Part shown: piece by piece, positions 1 to 14,400 of the stretch
Layout: each line of letters begins with the position of its first letter
Numbering within the stretch: position 1 is the first letter of the stretch
DNA from: Ridgeia piscesae
Lineage: Eukaryota > Annelida > Polychaeta > Sabellida > Siboglinidae
Length of the DNA: 64,000 nt
Direction: 5' to 3'
Assembly: GCA_025642075.2 (NCBI GenBank)
Contig: JAODUO010000421.1
Span: forward strand, 156,001-220,000
Notes under the pieces: generated by a model
What the model was told of the DNA's origin: nothing
Databases searched by the model: none
Seen by the model: only the letters and a program-made list of their open reading frames with translations
Position numbers and translations under genes: made by a program

Positions 1-2066
1 TTGAATGGCAGTGGACCATGCTGCAAGAAAACACACACTCTACAGAGTCATGACACAAGGAACATGAACTTGCTGAATGGCAGTGGACCATGCTGCAAGA
101 AAACACACACTCTACAGAGTCATGACACAAGGAACATGAACTTGCTGAATGGCAGTGGACCATGCTGCAAGAAAACACACACTCTACAGAGTCATGACAC
201 AAGGAACATGAACTTGCTGAATGGCAGTGGACCATGCTGCAAGAAAACACACACTCTACAGAGTCACGACACAAGGAACATGAACTTGCTGAATGGCAGT
301 GGACCATGCTGCAAGAAAACACACACCCTACAGAGTCACGACACAAGGAACATGAACTTGCTGAATGGCAGTGGACCATGCTGCAAGAAAACACACACTC
401 TACAGAGTCATGACACAAGGAACATGAACTTGCTGAATGGCAGTGGACCATGCTGCAAGAAAACACACACTCTACAGAGTCATGACACAAGGAACATGAT
501 CTTGTTGAATGGCAGTGGACCATGCTGCAAGAAAACACACACTCTACAGAGTCATGACACAAGGAACATGAACTTGCTGAATGGCAGTGGACCATGCTGC
601 AAGAAAACACACACTCTACAGAGTCATGACACAAGGAACATGAACTTGCTGAATGGCAGTGGACCATGCTGCAAGAAAACACACACTCTACAGAGTCATG
701 ACACAAGGAACATGAACTTGCTGAATGGCAGTGGACCATGCTGCAAGAAAACACACACTCTACAGAGTCATGACACAAGGAACATGAACTTGTTGAATGG
801 CAGTGGACCATGCTGCAAGAAAACACACACTCTACAGAGTCATGACACAAGGAACATGATCTTGTTGAATGGCAGTGGACCATGCTGCAAGAAAACACAC
901 ACTCTACAGAGTCATGACACAAGGAACATGAACTTGCTGAATGGCAGTGGACCATGCTGCAAGAAAACACACACTCTACAGAGTCACGACACAAGGAACA
1001 TGAACTTGCTGAATGGCAGTGGACCATGCTGCAAGAAAACACACACTCTACAGAGTCATGACACAAGGAACATGAACTTGTTGAATGGCAGTGGACCATG
1101 CTGCAAGAAAACACACACTCTACAGAGTCATGACACAAGGAACATGAACTTGCTGAATGGCAGTGGACCAAGCTGCAAGAAAACACACACTCTACAGAGT
1201 CATGACACAAGGAACATGAACTTGCTGAATGGCAGTGGACCATGCTGCAAGAAAACACACACTCTACAGAGTCATGACACAAGGAACATGAACTTGCTGA
1301 ATGGCAGTGGACCATGCTGCAAGAAAACACACACTCTACAGAGTCATGACACAAGGAACATGAACTTGCTGAATGGCAGTGGACCATGCTGCAAGAAAAC
1401 ACACACTCTACAGAGTCAAGACACAAGGAACATGAACTTGCTGAATGGCAGTGGACCATGCTGCAAGAAAACACACACTCTACAGAGTCACGACACAAGG
1501 AACATGAACTTGCTGAATGGCAGTGGACCATGCTGCAAGAAAACACACACTCTACAGAGTCACGACACAAGGAACATGAACTTGCTGAATGGCAGTGGAC
1601 CATGCTGCAAGAAAACACACACTCTACAGAGTCATGACACAAGGAACATGAACTTGTTGAATGGCAGTGGACCATGCTGCAAGAAAACACACACTCTACA
1701 GAGTCATGACACAAGGAACATGAACTTGTTGAATGGCAGTGGACCATGCTGCAAGAAAACACACACTCTACAGAGTCATGACACAAGGAACATGAACTTG
1801 CTGAATGGCAGTGGACCATGCTGCAAGAAAACACACACTCTACAGAGTCATGACACAAGGAACATGAACTTGTTGAATGGCAGTGGACCATGCTGCAAGA
1901 AAACACACACTCTACAGAGTCATGACACAAGGAACATGAACTTGTTGAATGGCAGTGGACCATGCTGCAAGAAAACACACTCTACAGAGTCATGACACAA
2001 GGAACATGAACTTGTTGAATGGCAGTGGACCATGCTGCAAGAAAACACACACTCTACAGAGTCATG
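1..2066. repeat. 72-bp satellite array, about 28.7 copies, truncated by window start
   Basis: The tandem unit of 72 bp begins TTGAATGGCAGTGGACCATG, with only a few point changes between copies (for example C/T in gagtcaYgacac and AA/TC in catgaWcttg). The unit is a multiple of three and one plus-strand frame lacks stops, so a 664-codon open frame appears. A 2-bp loss in the penultimate copy (near 1979) closes it. It lies in the intron between the last two UGCG-like coding exons. I see no coding signal beyond the periodicity. Confidence 0.97.
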
Positions 2067-2305
2067 AAAATGAAATATCCATTTTAATAAATGCAGAAAT
2101 TTAGAAAATGAAAGTACTCCACTGTTTATGACTTTGATCATATTTATATAATTGACTAGTGTAATTAATTATCATACAATTATAACATATCATTGTACTG
2201 CTGTAGTCAATAAAGTTGGAAATAATAATGATCTGATTTACAAAGAGAAACTGTCAACGCTTGTGCCTGGCCCTGCCTGGTCACAGTGTGGTCAGTGCTG
2301 TATAC

Positions 2306-2498
2306 CTGCACTCCTGTCAGCTGAATGTAGTCGAGTAGACACCAAACGCTCCAGTGGCAGGCGAACCAGATGTACGGGTTGAAGCCAAAGAAGTGGTACA
2401 TGGACCAGGACATGTAGACACCCAGAGGGATACTCTCACAGAGTGGCTCAAAGAACCCTGTCATGATTGGCATCATGTTGAGTCGAAGTCGCATCCAC
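2306..2498 (-). CDS. UGCG-like exon with RW motif and C-terminal membrane segments
   Basis: The exon has 1 nt plus 64 codons, acceptor TTTTCAG, donor GTATAC. It encodes RWMRLRLNMMP, FEPLCESIPLGVYMSW, YIWFACHWSVWCLLDYIQL and ends TGVQ. The RW is the end of the (Q/R)xxRW motif of GT21 enzymes. The two hydrophobic blocks match the C-terminal membrane-associated region of UGCG. It ends in phase 0 as the family does at GVQ. The remaining C-terminal residues (about 60 in vertebrate UGCG) must lie left of position 1, beyond the satellite. Confidence 0.9.
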
Positions 2499-5400
2499 CT
2501 GAAAACATAGGCAAATATAGTGAGTGAATATAGTTCCAACATACAAGGTTACTGAAGGATGTGCTGAATATCTGCTTCAATGGTGGCCTTCTGGGATAGA
2601 TGACTCCCTATGTGTGGGAAAGTTCAACAACTTCTAGGGTTATTTAAGATATTTTAATGTGTGGAGGTCTTTCCTTCATTGCTGCCTGAGGAGGATGGTA
2701 GAAGATCTTTGTTTTTCGGATGTTGATGGAAAGTCTTAGACTTCAATATGTTTCCGTAAGTAGAAATATCACAAACATGTGAACATATGAGCCGTAACAT
2801 ACACACCATGGGACACAGAATTTACAAAGTTAAATACAAACCCCCATGAAGCAACAAACATATACTAGCAAATGTGTTTTGAATTGGTTCCCATAACCAT
2901 TTAATGAAGACATTACTTACAGCATTTAGTAACTCCAGTAGCGCCACCTGGGGAATAGCTAAAAACTTAAAAATAGCTGCCGGTACATGAATTTTGATTG
3001 TTTTCAAATGCATCACCAACTGGTAAATAAGAGAAACTTGATCACCTAAAACCTAGAGAAAGTGGCCAATGAAGCTTGGCAAATGAGAGAAGATCTAAGA
3101 ATATGCAGTTAGCATATGCAATATTCTGACTGCATATACTTAGACAAAATAGACAAAGACGTGGACAATAGGCTGGCCAAGGCAAACAGCGCCTTTGGTA
3201 GACTATACAAATGTGTCTGGAACAAAAAAATCTAAAGAAGGACATAAAAATCAATGTCTACAAGCTGTTGTGCTGACCACTCTCATGTATGGTGCCGAGT
3301 TCTGGGTCACCTATCGTTAACATCTACGCCTCGAGTGTTATCATCAGCGCTGCCTACATACCATCCTAAACATCAACTGGAGTGACTTCATCACCAACAT
3401 CAAGGTCCTTGAAATGGCCAAGGTTACCAGCAACGAGGCCATGCTCATCAAAACACAGCTTTGCTGGACAGGACATGTCTCCAAGACGGCAGACCATCGC
3501 CTACTAAAGATCGTGCTAGAAATGATGTGATGCCATAAGTCCACTGGACCTTCAGTCCAAAGGACTAAAAATCACTGAAATCGATATTTCATATTTTGTG
3601 CTATGCCACCGGATTTTTTTTAATAAGCATATTTTGCCATGCTTTCTGGATGCCCAACTGTGACATCAGAAATGGTACATACTGGCATCAAGCTGATTCT
3701 ATATTTGCATTCAGAGCATGTTTACAAGGATCACGTTTGGGTCAAAACGAGCATCAGAATGAATTACTGTGCGATATTCCAATGCATTACAAGAACTGGT
3801 CATCGCTGCTGTCTTTGGCTCGGGTTTTTTCAGAGTACTTGTATTATTGATTGCATCTCATGGGAGATTATCCACACCAAAACACGTACATTATAAACAG
3901 ACTGTATGTATTTAATGACAGAAAGACTGTAAGTCATTGATCCCAATACTATGTGGATGTATGAAGGAGTTGTACATTTAGCATAACACTTTCAATCCAG
4001 GAGTGGAATCCCAGTTGCAGCCAGCAATAGTTCAGTTGGAAGATGTGCTCATTAGGTGTTTGGTTTTTTACAATTGGAATGGCACTAAAGATATGCTCAT
4101 TAGGTGTTTGGTTTTTTACAATTGGAATGGCACTATCTCTTGTTGTAACTTTCACAAAATAATAATTATAAACTGGTTAATTTTAATGGAGTGATGTACT
4201 GCTTGTATTTTTATTATTTATTTATTCACAATAAAAAATAAAAATATGTATATAACATTGATGTACATTTATAAATTTTATTTATCCAGACAAGTGTCAC
4301 AGATACACTTCGCCAAATTTTTTTTGGCAAATGTTATCAATATGTTATCAACAATTTTATTACTGTTAGTAATAATAGCATTCTTAGTTATAACAATTAT
4401 TCAAATAAAAACATACATTTCAGCTAATCTACCCTCACGTTACCCCATACTCTAGCCTCGGTTACCCAGACTCCGTGAGGTGGCAGCACTTTTCAGCCCC
4501 TCAACTCCACCTATGGAATAAATGGGCTGCTGATGTAACCGCCAGGGTGGCCTTACCCCAGATTAGGGTAGAGATGCTGATTGCTTCTCAAGCCGAATTT
4601 TAAATAACAAATGAAATAAGGATACCACTTTATCAGATAATGTTGTATCGTAAAACAAATATTCAAAATTAAACTTATATTAACACAAAAATAATTTAAA
4701 ATATAAATTTGTAGTTGTTTATAAAATCGGAATTACGGCAGGATTAACCAGTATCCATGAGGTGGCAGCATTGAGCAATTTACACATTTAAACGCTGGTG
4801 AAGTCACCAGACTGTCTTCTCGGTGAAGTTACACAGCCGAGCAACAGTCGGTTAAGCGAGACTACTTGTGCACTGGACACTGGTAGTCTTACAGTGGAAG
4901 CTGCTGGCAACTTCAGTGTAACTAGGACATAATGTGTTGGTGATGTAAGCACCCAGCTGACCACTAATAACAGCTCAATCACAAGGTCAGACAGAGTCCA
5001 CCCACAGTAGACAGCTGGTTCAGGAAGCCACAGGATTTATGAATACGCAAGCCCTGTAACATACCAAATTAGAAGAAGAAAAAACAGATCCTAACAGTTT
5101 CTGAGTTATGGGAGCTAACGGTGGACGGAGCATGCAGAGTGATGCCATAAGTCTGCTGGACGTTCGGCCCAAAGGACTAGTGTACAAAAATATCAAACAT
5201 CAACTAAAGAACAACCACCGGGGAACTTACCTGACCATCCGGTCTTTGTAGACAGCAACTGATGTCGCTGTATAATTCTGTTGTGCTGGGACAGCAGCCA
5301 CTCGATGGCGGAACCCTCTGTAACAACAACATAACTCTCTGTAGTATCACCCTCTGTAATAACAACATCACTCTCTGTAATATAACTCTCTGTGACAACA

Positions 5401-8400
5401 TCATCACTCTCTGTAATAACAACATCACTCTCAGTAATATTACTCTCTGTGACAACATCATCACTCTCTCTAATATCACCTAACTGTAGTCTAGGCTTGG
5501 GCAAGGATTTTTCACTAAACCACATTTTTGCGTGACTTACACATAGAAGTATTAATTTTAGTGGAATAAAATTGATATGCCTAAAAGCATCATTATCAAT
5601 TTCGTTCTTGTTACTCAAGTATAACATGTTCAGTAGCATTTCCAAATGACCTAATATTAAAAAAACAAAATAGCGTGTGGTGACACGCTGCCTGTGCTCA
5701 GATTCTATGTTGTTATGCTAGCGCTTCATCGCACGTACCATCAGGGTGCAAATTTAAGTGTAATATAGGTTTTGACAGGTATACGGGGGGGCTTGGGGCT
5801 TGGGGCTTGAAACTATAGCTGTCTGTCATGAAACACATTTCTTAGTTTTGGTTGTGCCTGAAAACTGTTACTGCAGAATCAGGCATACGTGATACCATGA
5901 TAAATTAGCATTAGAATGCAGATAACCCGTGCCACATTTAATGACAGGCTAGCCTATGGCTATGTAAACATCGCGTCTGTGTGCGAGGCTGAGAGCCCAC
6001 ATGCGTCGATGACAGTGTGAACGCTGTCCAAAACACTAGCCCTCTTTCTTCCAAGATTGTTTTACAAAATCCACCACTGCAGGAATCGTCTTTTGCAATA
6101 CTGTCAAACGTTTGACAGTATAACAAATTGCGTAGATGTGTTTCCATTACGGAACGTGCATTAGCGTTTTATCATTCACGCAGACAACAACGACATGCCT
6201 ACCACCCATAGCCAACGGCAACGTGTAACAACATCGCTGATTGGGTGAATAATGAATGATTCCCGCGATTCGCCAATCATGTGGGCGTTTACAAAATATG
6301 ACTTCCACAGTGCATGGAAGTCTTCGTGTACGCACGACAACATTTTATACACAATTGTGTAATAAGTTATAGATAAAATGTAACAAAACGACTGTTAATA
6401 AATAGACATGGTCAGTAGAGGATTGAAACCACTGGCCCATCGGGCCAGTAGAATTTATAAACCAGTGGCCTGACAGCTTTAAAACACGCGTCGGGCCATC
6501 AGGCCAGTGCCAATGTCGAGCCCTGTATCTCTAGGGATATTTTGTCGATGTTATCTTGTATCTCAGACTAGCTAGCACATCTGTGGCATCAAACAGAGTA
6601 AAAAATTATTATAATTTGCCCACATTTAACAATAAATAGTGCATCTATTCACAAGTAGCTATGCTTTTTAAATAACAGTAACTGTGTAACAATATTTGTT
6701 CACAGTATAAATAAACTGGGTCTTGTGTTTAGATTGATGGGGTTATTTGTTTCATTATTATCAACTGTAGTTAAAGGGACCCAAAAGGGAAAAGTTACAT
6801 GCTATGCACGTGAAAGAGTTAATAAAAACAAACTATTTTGAACGGTAATCAAATTTTTAACGTCAGTGGTTTATTAATAAAAAAAAATTGAACACCTTTT
6901 CCATCAAAGTTCGTAAGTCGCGCCATTTTGACTGATGTGTGACGTCGGCAAATGCTTGACTCATTGGAGCCTGAGCGGGCAACCCTGTATTTAAATTCAT
7001 TAAAATAATCGCCAGGAGCGCGATTGCCTACATCCGCTCGTGTACCTCGGCGTGTGAAGCTAACATGATTTTCGTTCAGAAATAGCCGACTTTCGCAACG
7101 ATAAAGGCCAACATTTTCAAGATAGAACGATAGAACTTGGTAAACAAGACCCGCCGGAAGCCGAAATGCAGAGTAGTAACAAGCCGAGGCGACATTGACA
7201 AGTGGTCGAAACTCGCTGAAACTTCGAAACACTGACAGGTATTTTGATGGCCTCGCATTCGATCCCGGATTCGGCGAGTTTCTTCAGTCACAGCCATGCC
7301 ATGTATTCTCCAAATCAGTGGTGTAGTGTCGGATATGTTATACATAAATGTGAGGTTTCCCAATTTGAAACAAATATCATGGGGTCATGGCCAAGGCTCT
7401 GCGATTTATGTCAGCGGACACCCACACAGAGTGACAGGCTCGGTCCTTCGCCCTAGCCTAGCCCTAGCTAAAAACTGTTTTCAGGAATCAATTTCCAATT
7501 TGTCCACAACTGTGAAAAAATTGCAGATTAATTGTTTTTCAAATACTGACATTATTATATTAACAGTAAAGACTGTGGCATGCTTTTGTATTATTGATAT
7601 AGCAAGATGCGGCTATGAAACAGATGTGTGTCAATCATAGATATAAATAGAACACACCAGTAGATCTAACTATGGCCACATAGGGAAAGATTAGTTATCT
7701 AACTATGTGGTGTCAATATTGATTGTTCTTTTAATAGGCGTGGTATATTTAAAGGGAAAGTTTGGAGCATAATTCTGGATGGCTAAATAAAAAAGAAAAT
7801 CACCACCCATGTTCTTTATAAAATCGACTTCATGCTGAATAATAGTTGTTTTTTAGCTGAAATATATGTACAGTGGAATGTCTCTATTAAATATAACAAT
7901 TTGAACTGGGTAAAAGTAACACAACTAGCAGAACAAATATTCTAAACTATAACATATGTGGATATATTTATGTATATTCTGGGGTGATCTTAATTGCAAT
8001 GTAACTTTGTTGTCGAGGTAACCATAATAGTAGCCGTCAGGTTCCACATTGTGCTACTAATATTTCTAATTCATGAAAAACTAATTTAAACATCTGGTTC
8101 TGTTTCAGATGGGCCATGATATATTACAAATGGCCATGGATTTTATATTCTGTGTTTGGAGCAGACAGTGCTTCCAAATGTAACCAGTTAGACAACTTTC
8201 ACATGTATCTGCCAAAAAAAATGTGTAAGTATATGTTCATGTATTATAAACAGTGAAATGTGTTGCTCACAATTTATTGACAATGAAAATAACATTAGAG
8301 CAACCAGAACACCAAGCAAACTAACATGATACAACATTTATATAATACAAATGATATTTCATACAATGAAAACACCACACATTAACTGAACTGATTTAGG

Positions 8401-11400
8401 ATCAATTAATGTTTAACAGTAACTGATTTAGAATCATTCTAGAATATTTCGAGTAGCATGCCCAGTTGTCCACTATGTCAGAACTAAAAAACCGTTCCAA
8501 TGATTTTATAAAAACACAACATGTATTCTACAATGATAATGGATTGAGTTACCTCCATTTTCATATGTCAACTGTCAACACAGTTCTTATATAGTGCGGT
8601 ATCCAATCCTCAAACATGGGGGCAAATACATTTGTATTTGAAAGTATTTAAATACTTTTTAAGTATCTGTAATTGATTTTTAGGAATAAACAGTATTTGG
8701 ATCCCTCAAGAGTATTTGTATTTAAATAAATGTCAATGTATTTGACCCAATGTCTGCTTAGCATTGTCCTTGTCAAAGTGCTTTACACTTTACTCCCTGG
8801 CAGACCTACTTAATTAAACACCATCTCATGACTGTGGGGAACATCCAGCCAAGCTGTAATTAATTAATCAAGTCGGTTTGTTGTGTACAGATATCCACCA
8901 TCGTCTATAGTCAGTTACTTGTTTACATCAGCTGAGTGAATTGGAGTAATGACGGGTGAACAGACTTGCCCAAGGTCTGGACACATAGCACCATGGTTTT
9001 GTTTCGTAGCTGAGAGTTCAGCTTCAGTCCAAAGCTTCAACCACTGCGCCACTGTATACATAGTTGATATATTTACTTAGGCCTTATTTTATTTCAGGTA
9101 TGTCGGCCATATACAGAGAGTTGTACCTGGTGGATCCATGGCAGGCTTGGTCGAAGGGTACAGAGAGTCATACCAGTGTATACCAGCCATAAGATGAACT
9201 TCTGTGCTCTCAGTGGAGAACAAGATATGGGATAACACTCAGCACTTGTTGACTGCTGCCTTTACAAATTATCAGTTGATTTGTAATAAGCAGTTGGATT
9301 GATTACGAACAAATCAACTGACTCTTGACACCAGCAGATCTTGTTTCATTAGCTTGGGCATATCTGGTGTGTACCATATCAACCCACATGGACAGTCATT
9401 GTGGGCAGCGGCCAGAGTTCTGACAAAGATTCACCATTCTCTCTTTCTGTCTGCCATGGGCTGGTGGATCTGCAGGTAAACATACAGCTGTAGTGTCTTC
9501 TGCAGCTCCAATTGTTTGCGTCCTGAACAGAAAACAGCCATGTTGTCAGGGTTCGCTAGGACTTGGCCGGACGTTCTAGCTAGAGCCATATGGTTTCACC
9601 CCTATAAATAAACAGGACATGCTGTAGTGCTAAATATTGACTGTTTGAATTTACTATGTTTTTATATGAAAAAAGATCATTCAATCAGCGCCAAATAAGC
9701 AGCATATATGTTAGTGTAATAGCAACAGGTCCTTTACTTTGTGCAGTAAGAAGCACAATATCAACAACCAGGACAGATGACATACACTCACTAAGATCTT
9801 AATTAGACAAGTGAATAGAAACGTAGACAGATGTATGGTTATAGAAGTTGGCAGACACATACACTCACTAAGATCTAAATTTGACAGCTGCAGGAGTGAC
9901 AGATAATGAGTTGCCTTTATTACTGCACAGATAGATAGATGGTGATGTTATCTGCAGTCTTCATTGAATAGAGATGTGTGTATGTTTGTGTGGTGATACA
10001 TATTACATAAACTAAGGTTAGATAACTGATTACATGATCACTTAGTGTTTATGCACCAGAGTTGACAGTGCTCAGTCATGCAATTTCCCAATGTTGGTAA
10101 GTGTGGTATTGAATTACATAATTGCAAAATAATACTGTAGTCTTACAAATATTTGATCATGCACTATGACATTCCTCACAATAAACAGCAATAGCATTTA
10201 TCAAGCACATTGTTTGTGTCATGCTTGTATCTTATATTAAGTGCTTTAATTTATATTATCCAATAAACAACAAATGTTGGCAACTTCAAAACATTAAACT
10301 AATAGTGTGAATATCTCTGCATCGGTACGCATAGTAATCAGATCACAGATTTCTAGTGACATTACTGTAAAGTAACTGCACTACCATTTACTTCTCAACA
10401 TTAAGATATTTTCATAGTCAGTTATAAAGCAAATATATTAGATGATAAAATAGGTAATATTAGAAGTATCTAATAAATGTAATAATAATCAAGGTATTAA
10501 TTTTCTAATATTTGAGCATTTCAGTTAAATAAATATTAATTAATACCTTCTCTTCCCACCTCACCTCCTGTTTAGTACAAAGTACAAGTTATACTGAGAC
10601 AGCGGGAAGCCCTGCAGGAGATAAGCATCCCTAACATCTTGCTTTGTTTGTAATCTTAGAAGCCAGGCCATATGCCCCATCACTACATTGTCATTTGTCA
10701 GTAAGGTGCAAATGACTGGTCATATTTCCAACATCCAGAATTCTGACTGGCGGTTAGTTGCTAAATCTCTGTCTAAATATTATGTTTAATTAAGTGCAAC
10801 TGTAAACCTGCCTAAATCCACAACTATATTCTTATGGCCTCCCAGACATGGGGTCAAATACATTGAAATTTATATTTAAATACAAATATTCTTGAGGGAT
10901 TACAAATACTTTGTATTTAAATACGAATACATTTAAAAGTATCTCAAATACTTTTTCATATATTTTTCAAATACTTTTCATTTTGTATTACTATGTAGAT
11001 AAAAGAAAGCAACCATATATTGAGACATTTTTTGTAGGCATAATTAGTGTTTTGCTCATATGATGACAGGCAGATCAGTGATAGTGAGTATTGTTATTGC
11101 TAACTGCAACACAGTGACATCTGACTGAAAGATGTAAAGGCCAAAATATATTGTTTATATGTTAAGCCAGGAGGTCCATAATAATATAATGCCTATGTTG
11201 CCCTCAGAAGAGACACTGCTAATCATTGCTAATGTTGTGAGGAAGGCTCAACTTCAAAGTCAGCCAAGAAACCAGAATAAACTGGTGCCAAATTGAAGCC
11301 TGACTAAAGAACAAAAGGGATATTGACCTATGGTCACTGTTAGGTATTAATCCATCCTCTGGCTCTGAGCAATCACAAGTTGTGGTCACTGCAGGGCCAT

Positions 11401-14400
11401 GGGGGAAGCCTGCTGTTAAGTGTCTTCATCAGTAATTAGCAATGTTGGGTGAAGTTGCAGTGCATTAAGGTAATCAGTTTGGAAGCATTACATGTGACAG
11501 TGAAAAAGAAATGTTGATACTGACAATGTATTTGAAAAAATTTGAAAAAGTCAAATCTTTAGGTATTTAAATACAAATACTTTTAATTCCTAAACTACAA
11601 ATACTTAAAACAGTATTTAAATACTTTCAAATATAAATGTATTTGACCCCATGTCTGGACCCACCTGATATACTACATATTTGAAGTGGGGATCCATGAC
11701 ATTTTGGTAAAGGATACTTTGGTAATGGACATTTTGGTAATAGACATTTTGGTAACAGGACATTTCGGTAACTAGACATTTCGGTAACAGACATTTCGGT
11801 AACAATTAAGACATTTCGGTAAAACTACTGAAAATAATCAGAGTCCAGTCTGCCATATTAGGAGGTAACCTGTTGAGATGTCAGTCAGTTAAACCATTTG
11901 TAACTTAGGATGGTCCAGACATGGAACTTAGCTTTCTACCAGTAGTCAGGCAAGGTGTAAAGTAGTGCTTGCCTCTGAAGGGAACATGGCTTCCAAATAG
12001 CAGTGGTGGTGGCTAAAGTGTTCAACCACTACAGCAAATCACTGGCTAGCAGGACACATTTAAATCCAGACACACATAAGGTGAAGCTATACATGTGAAC
12101 ATGGAGCTATCAACAACAACCAGGGAAAAGCAAAGCTATTGTGGAATGGCTATACCAAGCATACAGAAAAAAATGACATGATAAGGTGGCATTGTACATG
12201 TCATGCAAGCAAGCTCTCCCCTTGCTAGTGCATACACAGACTTGCCACCAGCATATCCAGTGTTAAAAATTGACCACAACCACTGTCCTGAACCTATGAA
12301 GCTAGAGGTAATTTTTTTAAAGAAATATGCCTTTATAGAATATTTATTGGTTTTCCCAAAAATGCCATGCTACCAAAAATGGTTACCAAGATGTCCTATT
12401 ACCAAAATTTTTTACCAAATATCCAGTTACCGAAATGTCGTTACCAAAACGTCCTTTACCAAAGTGTCCTTTATCGAAATGTCTGGATACCTTGAATTGG
12501 ATACTTTTTGAATATGCCCCTGGTTTTGAAGTGTTGTTATTGTAATGTATTTGATCATGTGTATTTAAAATTAAATGCCTCATATTTGTATTTGATTCAG
12601 AACCAAAAATTAAGTTATTAATCCAGCGTTAAATGACTCATCCAATACCTGAGAAAGTCGTCTAATTATTAATAATAATAACACCTGGATAGTGGATAGC
12701 AGTAACAGTTAGAACATTAGTGACACAACAACAAACAAGAATGACACCTGGGGATTCCATGAAAGTCGCCTTTATGTTAGAAACAGGATATTCATTAAAG
12801 TAATCATGATTACATTGTAAAGTAAATTTCATTTGAGTATATTGTAAAGTACCGTACTCGAGTACATTTGTTTTCTGAGTACTCGTACTCATGCATGTTC
12901 AAAGTAATTGTACTCGACTCAGTACATTTGTATTGTACTCACTCCATCTCTGGTATATTGTTAACTGGCAAAATGTCACATTGAGACATCACGTAATGTG
13001 CATGGTGGATCATCTGACTTACTTGCTAAACCATTGGATTAATTTTTTTTTGAATTACATTAGTGATTTGCACGACACAATGGTTGAGGGTAGAGAATTC
13101 CACTCATTGTGGTGGAGAAGAAACTAGTTCCAAATGTTTACCGAGTGTTTACCCGAAGATCTAATGTTGTGTTGGATAGAGTGATCTTGTGGGATATCTA
13201 CAAGTCCACGTTCCATCTATTATATTATGCTAGTCTGTTAATATTTCTTCTTGTTTGCTCAGTGTGTCCCCAATATTTCAAGAAACTACCAATAAAGGCA
13301 ATAATATTGCAAATTTGCAAAGTGATTTTTTACAGTACATAAGTTATGTCTCATCATAGCTAATTATTCATCCTTTGCTGTAAGCCTGTAACATGTGCTA
13401 GTATCAATGTTGTATGAGTATCTGAACTGATACAGCACACAGAATTTGTAATTTGTTCTCTCACTGAACAAATAACATGAATGATTGAAAACAACATTCG
13501 CAATGCTATTTTTTAATGTTTGAATAATATGTTTACTGAAAATATAGCAGTCATGTTGGCACTTTCAGAGCGGTCAACCTGAAAATAGGAACTGCATGCG
13601 TAGCAGAAACTCGAAAGGCAGTACTTTTGAAGTTATTTAGCGAGTGATATCAAAGTGCCTATATTATCGTTCATGCGGATTGACTATGACGTCATGATCT
13701 GGTTTTCATTCAGCTGTTTTTTTTTTGTTATTGACAGGCTTAACCTTATTTTTATGCCTCTGTTCATGCAAACGTGATATAAACCATTCAAAGTAGGATA
13801 AATAAAACAAATAATCATGAATAACAATATCGGACGGCCTAACTCGCTTGGACCTAGTTTGCGGCTCCATGATCCCGTGTACATACCTTCTAGAACGTTA
13901 ACTGTGGTGGACGTTTACGAACAATATCAGTATGTACATAAGTCATCTCGACAGACATCGCAATGTGTCTAATGGTACAAGATTCAAATAATTTAGATAC
14001 AGAAGACTTAATAATATTTACTAACCTTCTTGCGCGCTTTGATGACTTGGCTACGCGACGGAAGGATTCGACCGGAACCCGTTTCGACGACTATCGTTGA
14101 TGATTAAATATCGGCTAATATCGTTTTACAGCTCCATACTTGAAAAATGACGTCGCCGACGTTTCTGGGATCTTGACCCAGTATATACGGTGAGAAACAT
14201 CCTATTCGAAGCAACGTTCTTCGAACGGATGTCCTTCTTCGAAGTTCGCGTATCTTACAACATTGTGTTTACAACGGCGATAGCATTGACGCACGCAATC
14301 GGACACGTGACTTTAAGGCCGGTTCTGCGTGCTGAGTGGTCAGACCACGGTCAGACAACAGGAAGAGGCGCATCATGGACGCCTCTATGAAGCCGACGAT

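Noticed and set aside
1..1995. 664-codon open frame across the window start
   Set aside because: It is the translation of a 72-bp tandem repeat with no stop in one frame. It has no start context, domain or non-repeat sequence, and a 2-bp deletion ends it.
1..2066. CRISPR-like array
   Set aside because: There are no variable spacers between constant repeats; the whole 72 bp is repeated. The DNA is eukaryotic.
7076..7363. 95-codon minus-strand frame as a gene
   Set aside because: It overlaps another open frame on the same strand. I see no domain, and no splice or promoter signal supports it.
9380..9440. Missing UGCG-like exon, from minus-strand QNSGRC near 9410
   Set aside because: There is no GW-like start behind an AG acceptor. 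A stop follows two codons later and the frame cannot be joined to the RW exon.
10720..10770. Missing UGCG-like exon, from minus-strand QNSGCWKYDQ
   Set aside because: The sequence belongs to a dispersed repeat also present near 45030, and the frame ends in a stop before a donor.
11340..11365. Missing UGCG-like exon, from AG followed by GGATGG on the minus strand
   Set aside because: The frame reads GWINT and then a stop.
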